DNA from: Adenophora triphylla var. japonica
Taxonomy: Eukaryota; Streptophyta; Magnoliopsida; Asterales; Campanulaceae
Assembly: GCA_022495995.1 (NCBI GenBank)
Contig: JAFEMH010000164.1
Location: 372,001-436,000 of the forward strand
Length of the DNA stretch: 64,000 bases
Reading direction: 5' to 3'
Below the pieces are notes generated by a model that had not been told where the DNA came from, did not search any database, and saw nothing but the letters and a program-made list of their open reading frames with translations. A program made the position numbers and the translations under genes. Shown here one piece after another: positions 33,623 to 45,278 of this stretch (position 1 is the first letter of the stretch; each line of letters opens with the position of its first letter).

Positions 33623-35410
33623 TCATATTCTCCCACCTCTATCGCTTCTAATTTTCTTAATTTTCAAGTTAAGTTGATTCTCAACTTCTTTCTTATAAGT
33701 CTCAAAAGCCCCTAAGGCTTCATCCTTACTTCTTAAGAGATAGACATAGCAATATTTAGTGCAATCATCTATAAATGTAATGAAGTACTTTTTACCTCCT
33801 CGAGTTTGCACTAGTTTTAAATCACATATGTCGGTGTGAATTAACTCGAGAGGAGTTGTGTCTCTTTGTATGGCATTAAATGGCGATTTTGTCATTTTTG
33901 CCTCAACACAAACTTCGCACCTATTAGTCGAGTCGGATTTAGTCATTTGGATTAAATCTTGTCTCGCTAATTTCTTAATGGTGTCGAGGTTTACATGTCC
34001 TAATCTATCATGCCATAAATTAGAACTTTCCGACAAATAAACGTAAGAAACACAACTTTTATTCATCGCACTTTGGCGGATCACAGTCATTACATTCAAT
34101 TTAAAAAGGCCCTCCTCGAGGTAACCCTTTCCAAGAAACAAACCATTCTTGGTTAGTACAAATTTGTCGGATTCGAATACTAGTCTAAAACCGGCCTTAC
34201 TAAGCAAAGCGCCGGACACCAAATTTTTACGGATGTCTGGAACATGCAGCACATCCAACAAGGTTACTTCTTTTCCGGAAGTCATCTTCAAAATCACGTT
34301 TCCAATGCCTTGAACATCGGAGGTCGCTGAATTTCCCATGTAAAGCTTTCTTCCGGAGATGGGAGTATAGGAGGAGAAACTTTCCTTGTTACCACAAATA
34401 TGGCGGGTAGCACCGGTATCTATCCACCATGATTTAGGGTTTTCCTCCAAATTTGCAACGTTGGCTTCAAAGACAACCGCTGCAAAGTCTAGGTCCATGT
34501 GGTCAACATTGTTTGCCTCTTTCTTCGGGAGACGACAATCCCTTGACAAGTGGCCCGGTTTGCCACAATTATAGCAAGACCCCTTGAATTTCTTAGAGGT
34601 CTTCTTCTTCCCTTTCTTAGCATTCCCGGCAGTTTCGGAATGCTTTCTCTTGGTGCCACTCGTGCTAGCCTCGGCGAGATTGACCTTAGCCTCCATCTTG
34701 CCTTTAGCAACTTTGGCCTCATTCATTCTATTGTTCTCTTCTATTTGAAGACGAACAACAATGTCTTCCAAGGACATCTCCTTGCGTTTATGCTTGAGAT
34801 AGTTCTTGAAATCCTTCCACGAAGGAGGCAACTTTTCAATGATAGAAGCCACCTTAAATGGATCATTCATGATCATCCCCTCGGCATCAAGCCCATGTAG
34901 AATGATTTGGAATTCATCTACTTGAGTTGTTACCAATTTGGAATCGACCATCATAAAGTCAAGATACTTACCGACGACAAATTTCTTTGACCCGGCATCC
35001 TCGATCTTATACTTCCTTTCCAAAGTGTCCCACAACGCTTTGGCTAACTCGACTGTACTATACACATTGTATAGTGCATCGTCAAGTCCATTTAAGATAT
35101 AATTCTTACAAAGAAAATTACCGTGAGACCAAGCCTCCTTTGCCATTTGCCTTTGGGGGTCCGGATCACCTTTTTCTACCGCCGGAGGATCTTCCTTTAA
35201 GAAGCGGTGCAAGCTTAGGGTGGTCAAGTAAAAGAGCATCTTTTGTTGCCATCTCTTGAAATCCACACCGGTGAATTTCGCGGGTTTCTCACCATGACTG
35301 ATGTGATGAGTTGTAGGAGCGGGAGCAACATTGTTGAATGTAGTATCTCCTTGCGATGGAGGCGTCACATTCCCTTGACTAGATGAAGTGGTGTCTTTCT
35401 CGTTTGCCAT
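33623..35410 (-). CDS. Copia gag-protease-integrase N-terminal part, 595 codons open
   Basis: ATG 35410 is only 28 bases from the LTR, a very short leader. Gag ([20 protein letters not shown]...) runs to about residue 290 and includes the CCHC knuckle [14 protein letters not shown]. Protease follows with [13 protein letters not shown] (active site DTG). The integrase zinc domain has [13 protein letters not shown] and CEVCVEAKM, then [17 protein letters not shown], with a catalytic Asp in [15 protein letters not shown] context. The frame ends early at SDRGGRI because of a frame change just after the SDRGGE-type motif near 33630. In an intact element this would be part of one polyprotein. Confidence 0.92.
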   Translation of the reverse strand: MANEKDTTSSSQGNVTPPSQGDTTFNNVAPAPTTHHISHGEKPAKFTGVDFKRWQQKMLFYLTTLSLHRFLKEDPPAVEKGDPDPQRQMAKEAWSHGNFLCKNYILNGLDDALYNVYSTVELAKALWDTLERKYKIEDAGSKKFVVGKYLDFMMVDSKLVTTQVDEFQIILHGLDAEGMIMNDPFKVASIIEKLPPSWKDFKNYLKHKRKEMSLEDIVVRLQIEENNRMNEAKVAKGKMEAKVNLAEASTSGTKRKHSETAGNAKKGKKKTSKKFKGSCYNCGKPGHLSRDCRLPKKEANNVDHMDLDFAAVVFEANVANLEENPKSWWIDTGATRHICGNKESFSSYTPISGRKLYMGNSATSDVQGIGNVILKMTSGKEVTLLDVLHVPDIRKNLVSGALLSKAGFRLVFESDKFVLTKNGLFLGKGYLEEGLFKLNVMTVIRQSAMNKSCVSYVYLSESSNLWHDRLGHVNLDTIKKLARQDLIQMTKSDSTNRCEVCVEAKMTKSPFNAIQRDTTPLELIHTDICDLKLVQTRGGKKYFITFIDDCTKYCYVYLLRSKDEALGAFETYKKEVENQLNLKIKKIRSDRGGRI

Positions 35411-35421
35411 TAAGAAGCGTA

Positions 35422-35435
35422 AAATAACTCTTACG
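35422..35435 (-). promoter_or_regulatory. Primer-site position of the copia element, complementary to its own LTR
   Basis: Two bases inside the 5' LTR the minus strand reads CGTAAGAGTTATTT. The same 14 bases lie on the plus strand in the LTR at 35551-35564, so the two are complementary in the element RNA. There is no TGGTATCAGAGC or other tRNA-tail-complement sequence. Confidence 0.6.
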
Positions 35436-35437
35436 AT

Positions 35438-36272
35438 TGTTGGAACTTGTGTATGGCTTCTTTAAGACTTAACAGAAAAACTGACAGCAAAAGTAACGGA
35501 GATTGAAAAACAAACGAATTCAAGTCGAGTCTTGTATTTAATACAATCTCCGTAAGAGTTATTTGTCCTTGTGGTGCTTACGGTTGTATGACAAAACTCT
35601 AGTAAGATAAAACGACTTACTATTAGTTATAAGGAGCACTCCAATATAACTAATCTAACGAACAACACAAGGTTTTAGAACTTTGGACTTGAAAAGATTG
35701 AATGCAACAATATGCAATGATTTGGGTATGTTAATCTATCTCTCTAGAGGGTAAAAGGCTCAGAATGACTGTGTATGTAAATTGAAATTCGGAGGGAAAC
35801 TATTTAAAGAAAGTTAAAGGGTTCATGGTTGTTCACTCCAAGAGGTGCCAAAACTGTTCAGAATCTGAGCACGAGCGCGGCCGCTCTTGCCTTGAGCGCG
35901 ACCGCGCTCTTATGCCGAGATCAACCCCATGTTTTACTTAACTCAGCGCGGCCGCTCTAGGCTGGAGCGCGACCGCGCTGAAGCCCAGAAAATTGCCTCT
36001 TCGAACAGTTGCGATTGATCAATCAGTCCAAGCACGTTTTGGCTAATTCAAATCAATTTTAACCCTTTATTTAACTTCCGTTAAGTTACAAAAACACTTG
36101 TCATTAATTCTCATTCACCCTAAATGGTTTTTGAGACATTAAATGAGTTTAATAATCTACAACAAATGTAGAATACATTTTGTAACTAGTTCCGTTAACA
36201 CATAACGAACTTCCATTAGAAATCTAGGTCAACGTTAAGTAAAACTTAACTTTCCGTTACCCATTTCCAACA
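35438..36272 (-). repeat. 5' LTR of the copia element
   Basis: 835 bp. The likely TATA box is in CTTTAAATAG (minus, about 35805-35815), conserved in all three LTR copies. Two GCGCGGCCGC...GCGCGACCGCGC units lie at about 35875-35985. Next to CGTAAGAGTTATTT (35551-35564) is an inverted CTTACGG block (35578-35584) that could form a stem with CCGTAAG. Confidence 0.95.
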
Positions 36273-36277
36273 ATGAT

Positions 36278-36709
36278 TACTATTTCACAAACCAGATATA
36301 CTATTACTCAAATTTGAATTTAGATAATCATGAAAACAATATAGAGTATAATTAATGAGGAAAAGCAACGCCAGTAACATTAGTTTCATCTTGAAATCAA
36401 TTTTAAAATTGAAACTTATCTAACCTAATAAAATTGTAACTATCATCAAAGGTTTTTTTTTTTTTTTGAAAGAAAAAAAAAACACTATTATGTAGAGCAA
36501 TCGATCGCATAAATGTCACATTTTTCATATAAATTTTTTCCTAGATGAATGTCTATTTTTAAATACGAAAAGTATTATAGAGCAATTTTACCATTATACA
36601 AGTACTGAATAAACATAATAGAGCATAGTATCTCTTCAAAATGGTGACAATACAAGTATGACATTTATTATGAAACGAAATAAATAATTTTAATAAAATA
36701 AAAATAATA
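36278..36709. other. AT-rich spacer, possibly rest of the interrupted Helitron
   Basis: No gene or clear repeat; only AT-rich sequence with T and A runs. No Helitron 3' hairpin was found here. Confidence 0.4.
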
Positions 36710-36984
36710 CTCCCTCCGTCCCAATAAAAGCTTCACTAATTACCCAAAAGGGCGTCCCGTTAGAAGCTTCACCTTTCCTTTTTTGACAAAAAATCTTTAC
36801 TATTTCCTCCACTCATTCTCTCTCCTACATTATTTTAATACTCACAACACCATTATAATTTACTATTCCCTCCACTAATTCTCTCTCTTATTTTCAAATT
36901 ACACTTACAACATTTTTTTTCCTCCCATTTTCATAATTTGCGTACCCACCCAAAAGGGTGAAGCACTTATTGGGACGGAGGGAG
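36710..36984. mobile_element. Stowaway-type MITE
   Basis: CTCCCTCCGTCCCAATAAAAG and inverted CTTATTGGGACGGAGGGAG ends, TA on both sides, 275 bp. Confidence 0.85.
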
Positions 36985-37223
36985 TATATAGCATGATACA
37001 TCTACCAATATGCTTAATAGTCAAATCGGTTGATTAAGATCTCCCACCTCTTTGTAATTGAAGCTTATTATTTGCAATTAGCTCTTAATTAGAATTAGTA
37101 TAGTGTTAACTTTATTTACTATTTTTTCAGAATTTGATTAGTTGGTACATAGTGTTCTTCAAAAAAAAATGTTTTGGCAAAGTCCATTTTTAAATAAAAA
37201 AATCCTTCATCTCAAATTAAATA

Positions 37224-37530
37224 TTTTCTCCGTTCCGTCCGAAGCTTCACCATTTTAGTGAGACACAAAAAATAAGAAAAGTGATGAGTGAAAACATGAT
37301 TGTGAGAGGAAGAAGTGAGTATGATAAATGGGGCTCTCAATTTAAATGTGTAAGGAAAAAAAGTTAGTGGTATGACAAGTGGAACCTACAATTTAAGTAG
37401 TAGTATGTGAGAGAAAAAAGTGAGTGGGGCTGAGAAGTGGAACCCACATTTTTACCATTTTAGAAAAGTGAAGAAACTGACGGACGCGCTTTTTTAGTAA
37501 AAGGTGAATATTCGAACGGGACGGAGAGAG
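37224..37530. mobile_element. Stowaway-type MITE, diverged
   Basis: Left TTTTCTCCGTTCCGTCCGAA and right inverted TTCGAACGGGACGGAGAGAG, TA flanks, about 307 bp. Confidence 0.65.
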
Positions 37531-37887
37531 TATCTATTTTCTATGGATTTTATCTCAAATAAATGTCAATTTCAAATTAAGAACATTACATTTATATTGT
37601 ACACTGAACAATGAAGCAAAATGAATGGTGGAAGGGTGCTTTGAAAAATTTAATATTATATTTAGAAAATATTATCATTATTTGATAATAAATATGTTCA
37701 TAAGTTAATAAAATATTAATAATATATAAATAAATAATCATTAATTTACTGATTAATTAATTTCTTTCTTAATTAATAAATTTTGGTGGTTTCAACAATA
37801 TTAATTACAGCTGCATATGTTAGCCGAGGAAAGAACACATGAGCAGTGGGGATAGAAATAAAATTACAACTTCTTAATTACTTTTAT

Positions 37888-38060
37888 CACTACTAGAAAA
37901 AGTCTTTTAGAGACTATTTGTTTGGGACATAAATCTCTAATAGTCCCTTTTTAAACATTATAGAACATCATTTTCTATCGATCTCTATTTTTGGACAATA
38001 TTTCCCTAAAAGGCTCTGATTTTTGGGACAACTTTTTAAAAAATATAGTTTTTCTTCATC
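37888..38060 (+). mobile_element. CACTA (EnSpm) terminus
   Basis: CACTACTAGAAAAAGTC is a typical CACTA transposon end. It is followed by short subterminal repeats of the CTCTAATAGTCCC/GGGAC type. The partner end and any transposase are not visible, so this is one terminus or a remnant. Confidence 0.55.
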
Positions 38061-38167
38061 TGAGCGTTAATGTCTTCCCCATCCGTTTGACTTCACATGA
38101 TATAAAAAAACTTTGCCCCAAGAATTAAGGAAAACTAGAAGATAGAATTAGTGAAAAGTAATATATA

Positions 38168-38418
38168 CTCCCTCCGACCCATTACAAACCACAAATATTC
38201 CTTTTTTTCCGTCCCATTACAAACCACAAATTCACTATTTCTTCCACTCATTCTCTCTCCTATCATTATTTTAATACTCACAACACCATTATAATTTACT
38301 ATTCCCTCCACTCATTCTCTCTCCTATTTTACTTTTACACACAACATTTATATCATTATTTTTTTCCTTAATCTCCGCATAAACAGTAAATTTCCTCTTT
38401 CTACCGGGACGGAGGGAG
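38168..38418. mobile_element. Stowaway-type MITE
   Basis: CTCCCTCCGACCCATTACAAA start and ...CTACCGGGACGGAGGGAG end, TA flanks, 251 bp. Confidence 0.8.
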
Positions 38419-39106
38419 TATATGATTGGAGAGAACAGTAATTTGACTGATGTCGTGAGTATATAAACTTGCCATTTTAGATAGTGCAATATTATTTCAT
38501 ATACCTAATTGAATCTGACTCTAAATTTTACCACCAAGAACTTCAATTTCTATGCAAATATAATTTGATACTTTTCTCACACAATCACATATCCACTGTT
38601 AGTCAGTAATGTGGGTTATTTTACAGATATAATAAAAAAAAATGCTAATTACCTTTATAGCTCTTTTCTATCTGTATTTTTGAGTTTGAAAATGTCTTAT
38701 ATCAATTATCTCTAAATAACAATATAACTTCTCTAAATAACCTTAGGGGTGGGCATAAAATGACAATTTAATAATTAATTTTTATATTTTTTACATAATC
38801 ATTAGTATTTTGGTGAGACGGAGGGAGTATAATCTGTTATAATTTATAATTAAATAATTAGCTTTATTATGCCCGTCAAATCATAGTGGATCTTTCATTA
38901 AGATATTATGAGGTCAAAGATTTTCTAAATGAAAGTATTAACAATTACACTTAAAAAAACAATGGGGTTTAAATGAGTAAAAATCCTAATGATTTTTGAA
39001 CTTTTAAAATCGTGTAAAGTTTTTATTTTTGATAAGTAGAATTGTTTGACTTTCTTTAAAAAAATTAGGATATATTTTTGGTAGAATAATTTTTAATTAG
39101 TGCATA
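38419..39106. other. AT-rich spacer with a MITE end remnant
   Basis: No gene. A lone GAGACGGAGGGAG|TA at 38814-38828 is the right end of a Stowaway-type MITE whose left end is gone. Confidence 0.5.
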
Positions 39107-39377
39107 CTCCCTCCGTCCCACGTGAATAGACACTTATTTCCTTTTTGGGACGTCCCACGTAAATAGACACTGCCCAAAATGGAAAAGAATTTATTATTTT
39201 ATATTCATCCTACCCCACCCACTCATTCTCTCTCTTCATTTCCTACCACACAATTTATTCAACCAACTCCACTCATTCTCTCTCTTCATTTCCTACCACA
39301 CATTTTCATTATTATATTCATTTTCCTTAGTTATTGTGCCAAGATTTTTGGTGTCTATTCACGTGGGACGGAGGGAG
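39107..39377. mobile_element. Stowaway-type MITE
   Basis: CTCCCTCCGTCCCACGTGAA start and inverted TTCACGTGGGACGGAGGGAG end, TA flanks, 271 bp. Confidence 0.85.
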
Positions 39378-39489
39378 TATACTTTATTTATGTAGTTATT
39401 TTCTTAATTGCTAATTTTTAGAAAACTAACAATACTAATGTATTTATACTTCTTTTAGTATCAATCTCATCTATTTCTTGTAGGATACT

Positions 39490-40172
39490 TCATGTGGCAT
39501 CATTCTATTATCCTATTGGCTTGAACACTTACGAAAGAAAATAAAAAATTTGAGTTTTATGCGTATTTAACTAGCAAGATTTTCTCCTAACATGATAAAA
39601 ACCTATTTTAAAATTATTGATAAGAACCTAATGTAAAGTGTTGAAATTTTTAATTTTTTTATATGTTTATATTTGCATTAGAGGATAAAATGCAATGGGA
39701 TTAAGTTGAATTTTTTACTTCTAATGATTAATTTTTACATTCAATCGAGGATATGAGAAAATGGATTCCAGCAATGGCTTTAGCGGAAGAAATGATAAGC
39801 TTTGCTTTTTTACTTTTCCACTATGAATTTATAATTATTTTTTATATGCTAATCAATTTTAATTCTTTGAAAGGATTTATTTGAATAAATCTAGGTTAAT
39901 ACAAACACTTTTCTTTCCTTTTCTTTTGATAGAATGTATTTTATTTTATTTTTACTTTATTGGCATGTAATGTTGATTGAAAGATTTAAAAAATAATGGA
40001 GTATTATTTAATGGATAAATTAAACTGTAATTTATATTAAAGCACGTACTACCATGCGAATTCATTGTATTTTTATGATTTTTATTCATCAAATAACAAA
40101 AATTGCAATTATTACTCCACTATCCATCCCTAAATTAAATTATATTTTTTTTCAAATTATTTGTTCAAATTA

Positions 40173-40218
<46 letters not shown>

Positions 40219-40334
40219 CTAAAATGTATATTATGCAGTAAAATGTATTTTTTTTACTAAAACGGAAGAAACTTAATATCTTTATTTTTAAAAATAAAAT
40301 TTAAAAATAAGAGAATTTTATTTGTGTCTAATAA
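39490..40334 (+). repeat. Direct repeat copy 1 of a Helitron body
   Basis: About 840 bases starting CTTCATGTGGCATCATTCTA are repeated at 40858-41704 in the same orientation with moderate divergence. This copy lacks the Helitron 5' TC end present before copy 2. It contains an (AT)n run at about 40178-40216. Non-coding. Confidence 0.85.
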
Positions 40335-40789
40335 TGAATAACTATTTTTAGGAATAAAATATTCCCAAAATAAATGATATTTTTGCAAAATAATTTATCC
40401 ATAAATGTTTTTTTAATCAAAACAAATTCATCATTCATTCAATACTTGCAAATTTTACATTTATTTTAACTAAGTGATTGAAAAAAAATAATGACAACAA
40501 AATGGTTGCAAGAGTTTAATTAGTTATTAAATTAATATTATTTTTCTTTTATTCATTAAATATTACCAAACAAAAAATAAAGGTGATTGATTTGAATAAC
40601 ATTTTTAAGAAGATTTTTTTTTTGTCCCCACCTATAATAATTCCTGAATTCGTCACTGGATATAAAATATTAATTAAATAGTTGTTGTGAGTATAATAAG
40701 TGAGTCATATTGAATAAAAATATTATAACATTTTTATTTTTGAAAGTGTTTATAGTGAGACGTCATAAATGACAAATGTATAATATATA

Positions 40790-41538
40790 TCTATATATAT
40801 AATATAGGAGAGTCTAATGTTATTCACACAGTTTGGCACATGGAATTCTGACGTGGAATTTCATGTGGCATCATTCTATTATCCTATTGGCTTGAACACT
40901 TACGAAAGAAAGTAAAAATTTGAGTTTCATGCGTATTTAACTAGCATGATTTTCTTCTAATATGATAAAAACCTATTTTAAAATTATTGATAAGAACCTA
41001 ATGTAAAGTGTTGAATTTTTAAATTTTGTATATGTTTATATTTGCATTATAGGATAAAACGTCATGGGATTAAGTTGAATTTTTTACTTCTAACGATGAA
41101 TTTTAACATTAAACTGAGGATATGGGGAAATGGATTCCAGCAATGGCTTTGGCAGAAGAAATGATAAGCTTTGTTTTTTCACTTTTCCACTATGAATTAT
41201 TTTTTATATGTTAATCAATTTTAATTCATTGAAAGGATTTTTTTGAATAAAACTAGGTTAATATAAACACTTTTCTTTCATTTTCTTTTGATAGAGTGTA
41301 TTTTATTTTATTTTTAATGTTTTTGGGATGTAATGTTGATTGAAAGATTTGAAAAATAATGGAGTATTATTTAATGGATAAATTAAACTGTAATTTATAT
41401 GAAAACACGTACTACCATGCTCTTAGTCATTGTATTTTTATGAATTTTATTCATCAAATAACAAAAATTGCAATTATTACTCCGCTATCTATCCCTAAAT
41501 TAAATTATATATTTTTTTTCAATTATTTGTTCAAATCA

Positions 41539-41569
<31 letters not shown>

Positions 41570-42766
41570 CTCATGATGCAATATTGTGAGTTCATAAGGT
41601 AAATTATGCAGTAAAATGTATTTTTTTACTAAAACGGAAGAAACTTAATATATTTATTTTTAACAATAAAATTTAAAAATACGAGAATTTTATTTGTGTC
41701 TCATGGTGAGATAATAATAAAAGATTTTTTTTAAACTCCACTAATTAGAAATAATTTATTTCTTTCGTATAAGAAGAAGTAATGATATATTTTATAAAAA
41801 ATAAAAATTCAAATTCAATGGTAAAATGGTGGATGCAAATATGCTTAACTTTTTATTGAAATTATACTCCTTTTGTCTCATTTGAGTTAAAAAATCAAAG
41901 AAAAAATATCAATTCAGTTGCACACAGATCAATAATTTATATATAAAAAAATTTCTTTTGGGAGTATTCTTGAGTTTCAATAAAAAAATATTGTTTTTAT
42001 CAGGATAATCAAAAATCTTTTAAATTCTTGAACATTGTTTTTACCAAATTTGTTACTCCTTTCGTTCCATAATAATAGTTTCTTCATTTTTCTATTCAAG
42101 CATTTTAAAAACATGTTTTCCTTTTATTATTATCCTTAATGAATGAGGTCCAATTATTACCTCCAATAAACCCTTTCTTGCAACAATCATTACTCCTATC
42201 ACAAGGCTAATTTTGGAAGTTAAATTATTTAATACCTCAATTTTATAAATATAATATATTTTTGAAACAAATATTTATGAAAAATGGGGCTATCATTTTG
42301 AACGAAATGAGGGACTTCAGAATTATGGAGTGGAGTATAACTTATGCAAATGAGACCAGTGTGGTATTGATATCATATATTCATCGTATAACATATATTT
42401 ATCGTATGAGTTTCACATACCGACTTGAAGACTCCCCTGTTCCGATTTAAAGGAGTTTGTGAATTTACTATGTATAATAACAAAAGTTTTTCAAGCTCCT
42501 AGAAAACTCCAAGTAGCACAATATCATTGGTCAATCTTTCCATCATCCACCAATCACAATCATCTATTTGAAATTCTATTAATAACTTTTAAAATTTATA
42601 GGGATTGATTTTATACAGTAAATTAGTTAAAAATGAAAATGGATTAAGCACAATTTTTTTTATTTTACTATAAAAATTAAATTAAACGTTCAATTAATGC
42701 TAACTATTACGTTAATTTAATTAATTTCACTATGCCCCGTCGAATATCGACGAGGCATACTGCTAA
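40790..42766 (+). mobile_element. Helitron, about 2.0 kb
   Basis: The 5' end is A|TCTATATATATAATATAGG at 40790. The 3' end is a hairpin (CGTCG-AATAT-CGACG) plus GGCATACTGCTAA|T at 42766. No coding sequence is recognised. The interior includes direct repeat copy 2 (40858-41704), an (AT)n run at 41548-41568 and AT-rich sequence. The pairing of these two ends as one element is inferred from orientation and spacing. Confidence 0.6.
40858..41704 (+). repeat. Direct repeat copy 2 of the Helitron body
   Basis: Matches 39490-40334. It lies just inside the intact Helitron 5' end at 40790. Confidence 0.85.
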
Positions 42767-43202
42767 TTTTTACTTTTCCTTTTGTTGATTTGTGAACATT
42801 GTTCTGTTATGTATAATACTACCTCCGTCCTAAAATGAATGTCCAAAAAATTTCAATTAGAAAGTAGCATGATAGAGCTAATTTTTGAACTTTAAAGCGT
42901 AGCTCACCTAACTCCCCAAACTAAGCCTATTGTCAGTTAGTGTGAATAAGAAAATTATATATTTTTTTATCTAACATCAGCAATGGTATGATTTTGTTAT
43001 CGTTATTGTTTCGTTAGTATTCTGATCAATGGTATAAATTACTAATTTTCTGTATTCCTGAGTTTATCGTATAAAAAATATTTGTTTGTTTTTAATATAT
43101 ATATAGGTAAGCAAATCAATTTTGTTAGTATATAATTATACATTTATACAATTAATTATTTGATTATTTGACATAAAACATACTGTTATTTTAATATATG
43201 TA

Positions 43203-43667
43203 TATAGGTAAGCACGTTGTCGAGGCGATAATGTTGTCCGGAAAGAATATTGGTAAGAAGGTGTTGATACCGAGGATGATTATGTCACCTTCTGATACAA
43301 CAAAATTCCCGGTTAGGTTTCAACGGAGACAATTCCCACTGACCGTTTCTTTTGTAATGACGATAAATAAAAGTCAGGGTCAGTCGTTCGCTCATGTTGG
43401 CATTTTTCTTCCAAGACCAGTATTTAGTCATGGACAATTATATGTTGCTTTTTCTAGAGTAACTACAAGGAAAGGACTTAAAAGTGCTTATATGTAATAA
43501 TCATGAACAGTCAGATGACACGACTACAAATGATGTGTACAAAGAAGTTTTCGACAAGTTATAATATATTACATAAAACTATCTCATTAATTTTTTGAAT
43601 TGTATTTACATTTAACTTTTACCTCAGTGTTTTATCCCCCGTCGGGGATCGACGGGTTACTCACTAG
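43203..43667 (+). pseudogene. Helitron PIF1-like helicase C-terminal exon and Helitron 3' end
   Basis: After an intron-like AG at about 43208, the frame encodes [59 protein letters not shown] and [18 protein letters not shown], the C-terminal motifs of Helitron PIF1-type helicases. One extra A in an A run near 43480 shifts the frame, and the expected ending NDVYKEVFDKL followed by a stop is present in the next frame to about 43563. About 100 bases on, a hairpin CCCGTCG-GGGAT-CGACGGG and TTACTCACTAG|T (43667) form the Helitron 3' end. Only the last part of the helicase is present; no Rep domain is seen in the window. Confidence 0.85.
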
Positions 43668-43757
43668 TTAGAAAAACAATACAGTATTTTTTTTCTCTAC
43701 TGAATGTGTGTATAGCAAAAAGATTACTGGACATGAAAATTAAGGAGGGAGTATATA

Positions 43758-43994
43758 CTCCCTCCGTTCCGCCCGAAAGGGCACTTTTGGTCAATATAAG
43801 TTAACTTTGACTTAAACATAAATGCAAATCTAATCATCTTATTGAAATTCTAAAAATTGTTATTCATAAACCATTTAATGATTTATCGATAACAATTTTT
43901 AGAATTTCAATAAGATGATTAGATTTGCATTTATGTTTAGGTCAAAGTTAACTTATATTGACCAAAAGTACCCTTTCGAGCGGGACGGAGGGAG
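43758..43994. mobile_element. Near-perfect palindromic (foldback) Stowaway-type MITE
   Basis: CTCCCTCCGTTCCGCCCGAA to inverted TTTCGAGCGGGACGGAGGGAG, TA flanks, 237 bp. Almost the whole element is one inverted repeat with arms of about 105 bases, so its RNA would fold into a long hairpin. Confidence 0.9.
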
Positions 43995-44188
43995 TATATT
44001 GAAAATATTGTGAGTAAAAAGGACGGTTTGAATATAATAAGCGGGTTGAATTTACAAGTAAGGGCCATTTACAAAAAACTCATTTTAAAAAATGAAAATT
44101 ACAAAAAAATACACACAAGATGAAAATTAAAAAAAACTTCTATAAAAATTACAAAAAACTACTTTTGTAAATTGAAAGCACTATTTTC

Positions 44189-44222
<34 letters not shown>

Positions 44223-44489
44223 ATAAATAAACATAAAATTTAAAACATTCAGTTACAATAAGATACTTATGAATTAATAAAAAAATGTAAATGCTGCTGA
44301 GCCAAATCAAAACAAAAAACAAAATGAAATTCCCATGTGGCTGCTAAGCACACTCATCACTAAATAGCTCACTCTGCTCAATTGCTTATAAATTTCATAA
44401 AATTACAAAAGAGAATACATCATAGGGCCAAGCTAGGCCTTTTTTTGGTCTGCTCTTCGATCAAAAGAGCCTTGAATATAGAACCACAA

Positions 44490-45003
44490 ATTAACCGATA
44501 AACAACTGATAAACAACTGATAAACATGATAAACATGATAAACAACTGATAAACATGATAAACAACTGATAAACAAGCGATAAACAATGATAAACATGAT
44601 AACAACGATAAACAGCGATAAACAAGCGATAAACATGATAAACAAGTGATAAACAAGATAAACATGATAAACAAGCGATAACAACCGATAAACATGATAA
44701 ACAACTGATAAACAACTGATAAACATGATAAACAACTGATAAACAACTGATAAACAACTGATAAACATGATAAACAACTGATAAACAACTGATAAACAAC
44801 TAATAAACAACTGATAAACATGATAAACAACTGATAAACAACTATAAACAACTGATAAACAACTGATAAACATGATAAACAACTGATAAACATGATAAAC
44901 AACTGATAACAAATGATAAACAACTGATAACAACTGATTAACCTGATAAAACAACTGATAACAACTGATAAACATGATAAACAACTGATAAACAACTGAT
45001 ACA
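44490..45003. repeat. TGATAAACAAC minisatellite
   Basis: About 500 bases made of TGATAAACAAC (11 bp) and TGATAAACA (9 bp) units in irregular alternation. All three minus frames stay open (ISCLSVVYQLF...), which is an artefact of the repeat. Confidence 0.95.
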
Positions 45004-45278
45004 ATTTTTTACTTTAACTATGGAATTGATTTTATGGAATTAGACTATTAGAATTATAATTCAATTTCAATTCTATTCCTCATTTTAGCATCCAAACAAC
45101 AGAATTAAAATTTCATGCTCCAATTTCAATTCCAAATTATGAAATTGGTATACCCAAATATACCCTTAATGTGTAGAATGTGTGAAATTGGAATGGGACA
45201 GATGAATGTTAATATTCCAATATAAAATGTGAAATTACTATTTTCTGAATCTTTTGTTCTACTGCATTTTCTTTTCAG

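Larger units (their letters stand above)
30038..36272 (-). mobile_element. Ty1/copia retrotransposon, complete with both LTRs
   Basis: It is bounded by TGTTGGAA and TTCCAACA and flanked by GTGAT (30033-30037) and ATGAT (36273-36277), a 5-bp TSD with one change. In element sense (minus): LTR 36272-35438, gag-protease-integrase 35410-33623, rest of integrase and RT 33548-31992, RNase H remains to about 31450, polypurine tract (GTGGGGGAT, just right of 30874), LTR 30874-30038. The two LTRs differ at only a handful of positions over about 835 bp, so the insertion is recent. The polyprotein is nonetheless broken by small indels. Confidence 0.95.

Noticed and set aside
44420..45004. Long minus-strand frames (194, 183 and 102 codons) reading like a membrane protein
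   Set aside because: All three frames of the TGATAAACAAC minisatellite are open, and the predicted sequence is just the repeat translated.
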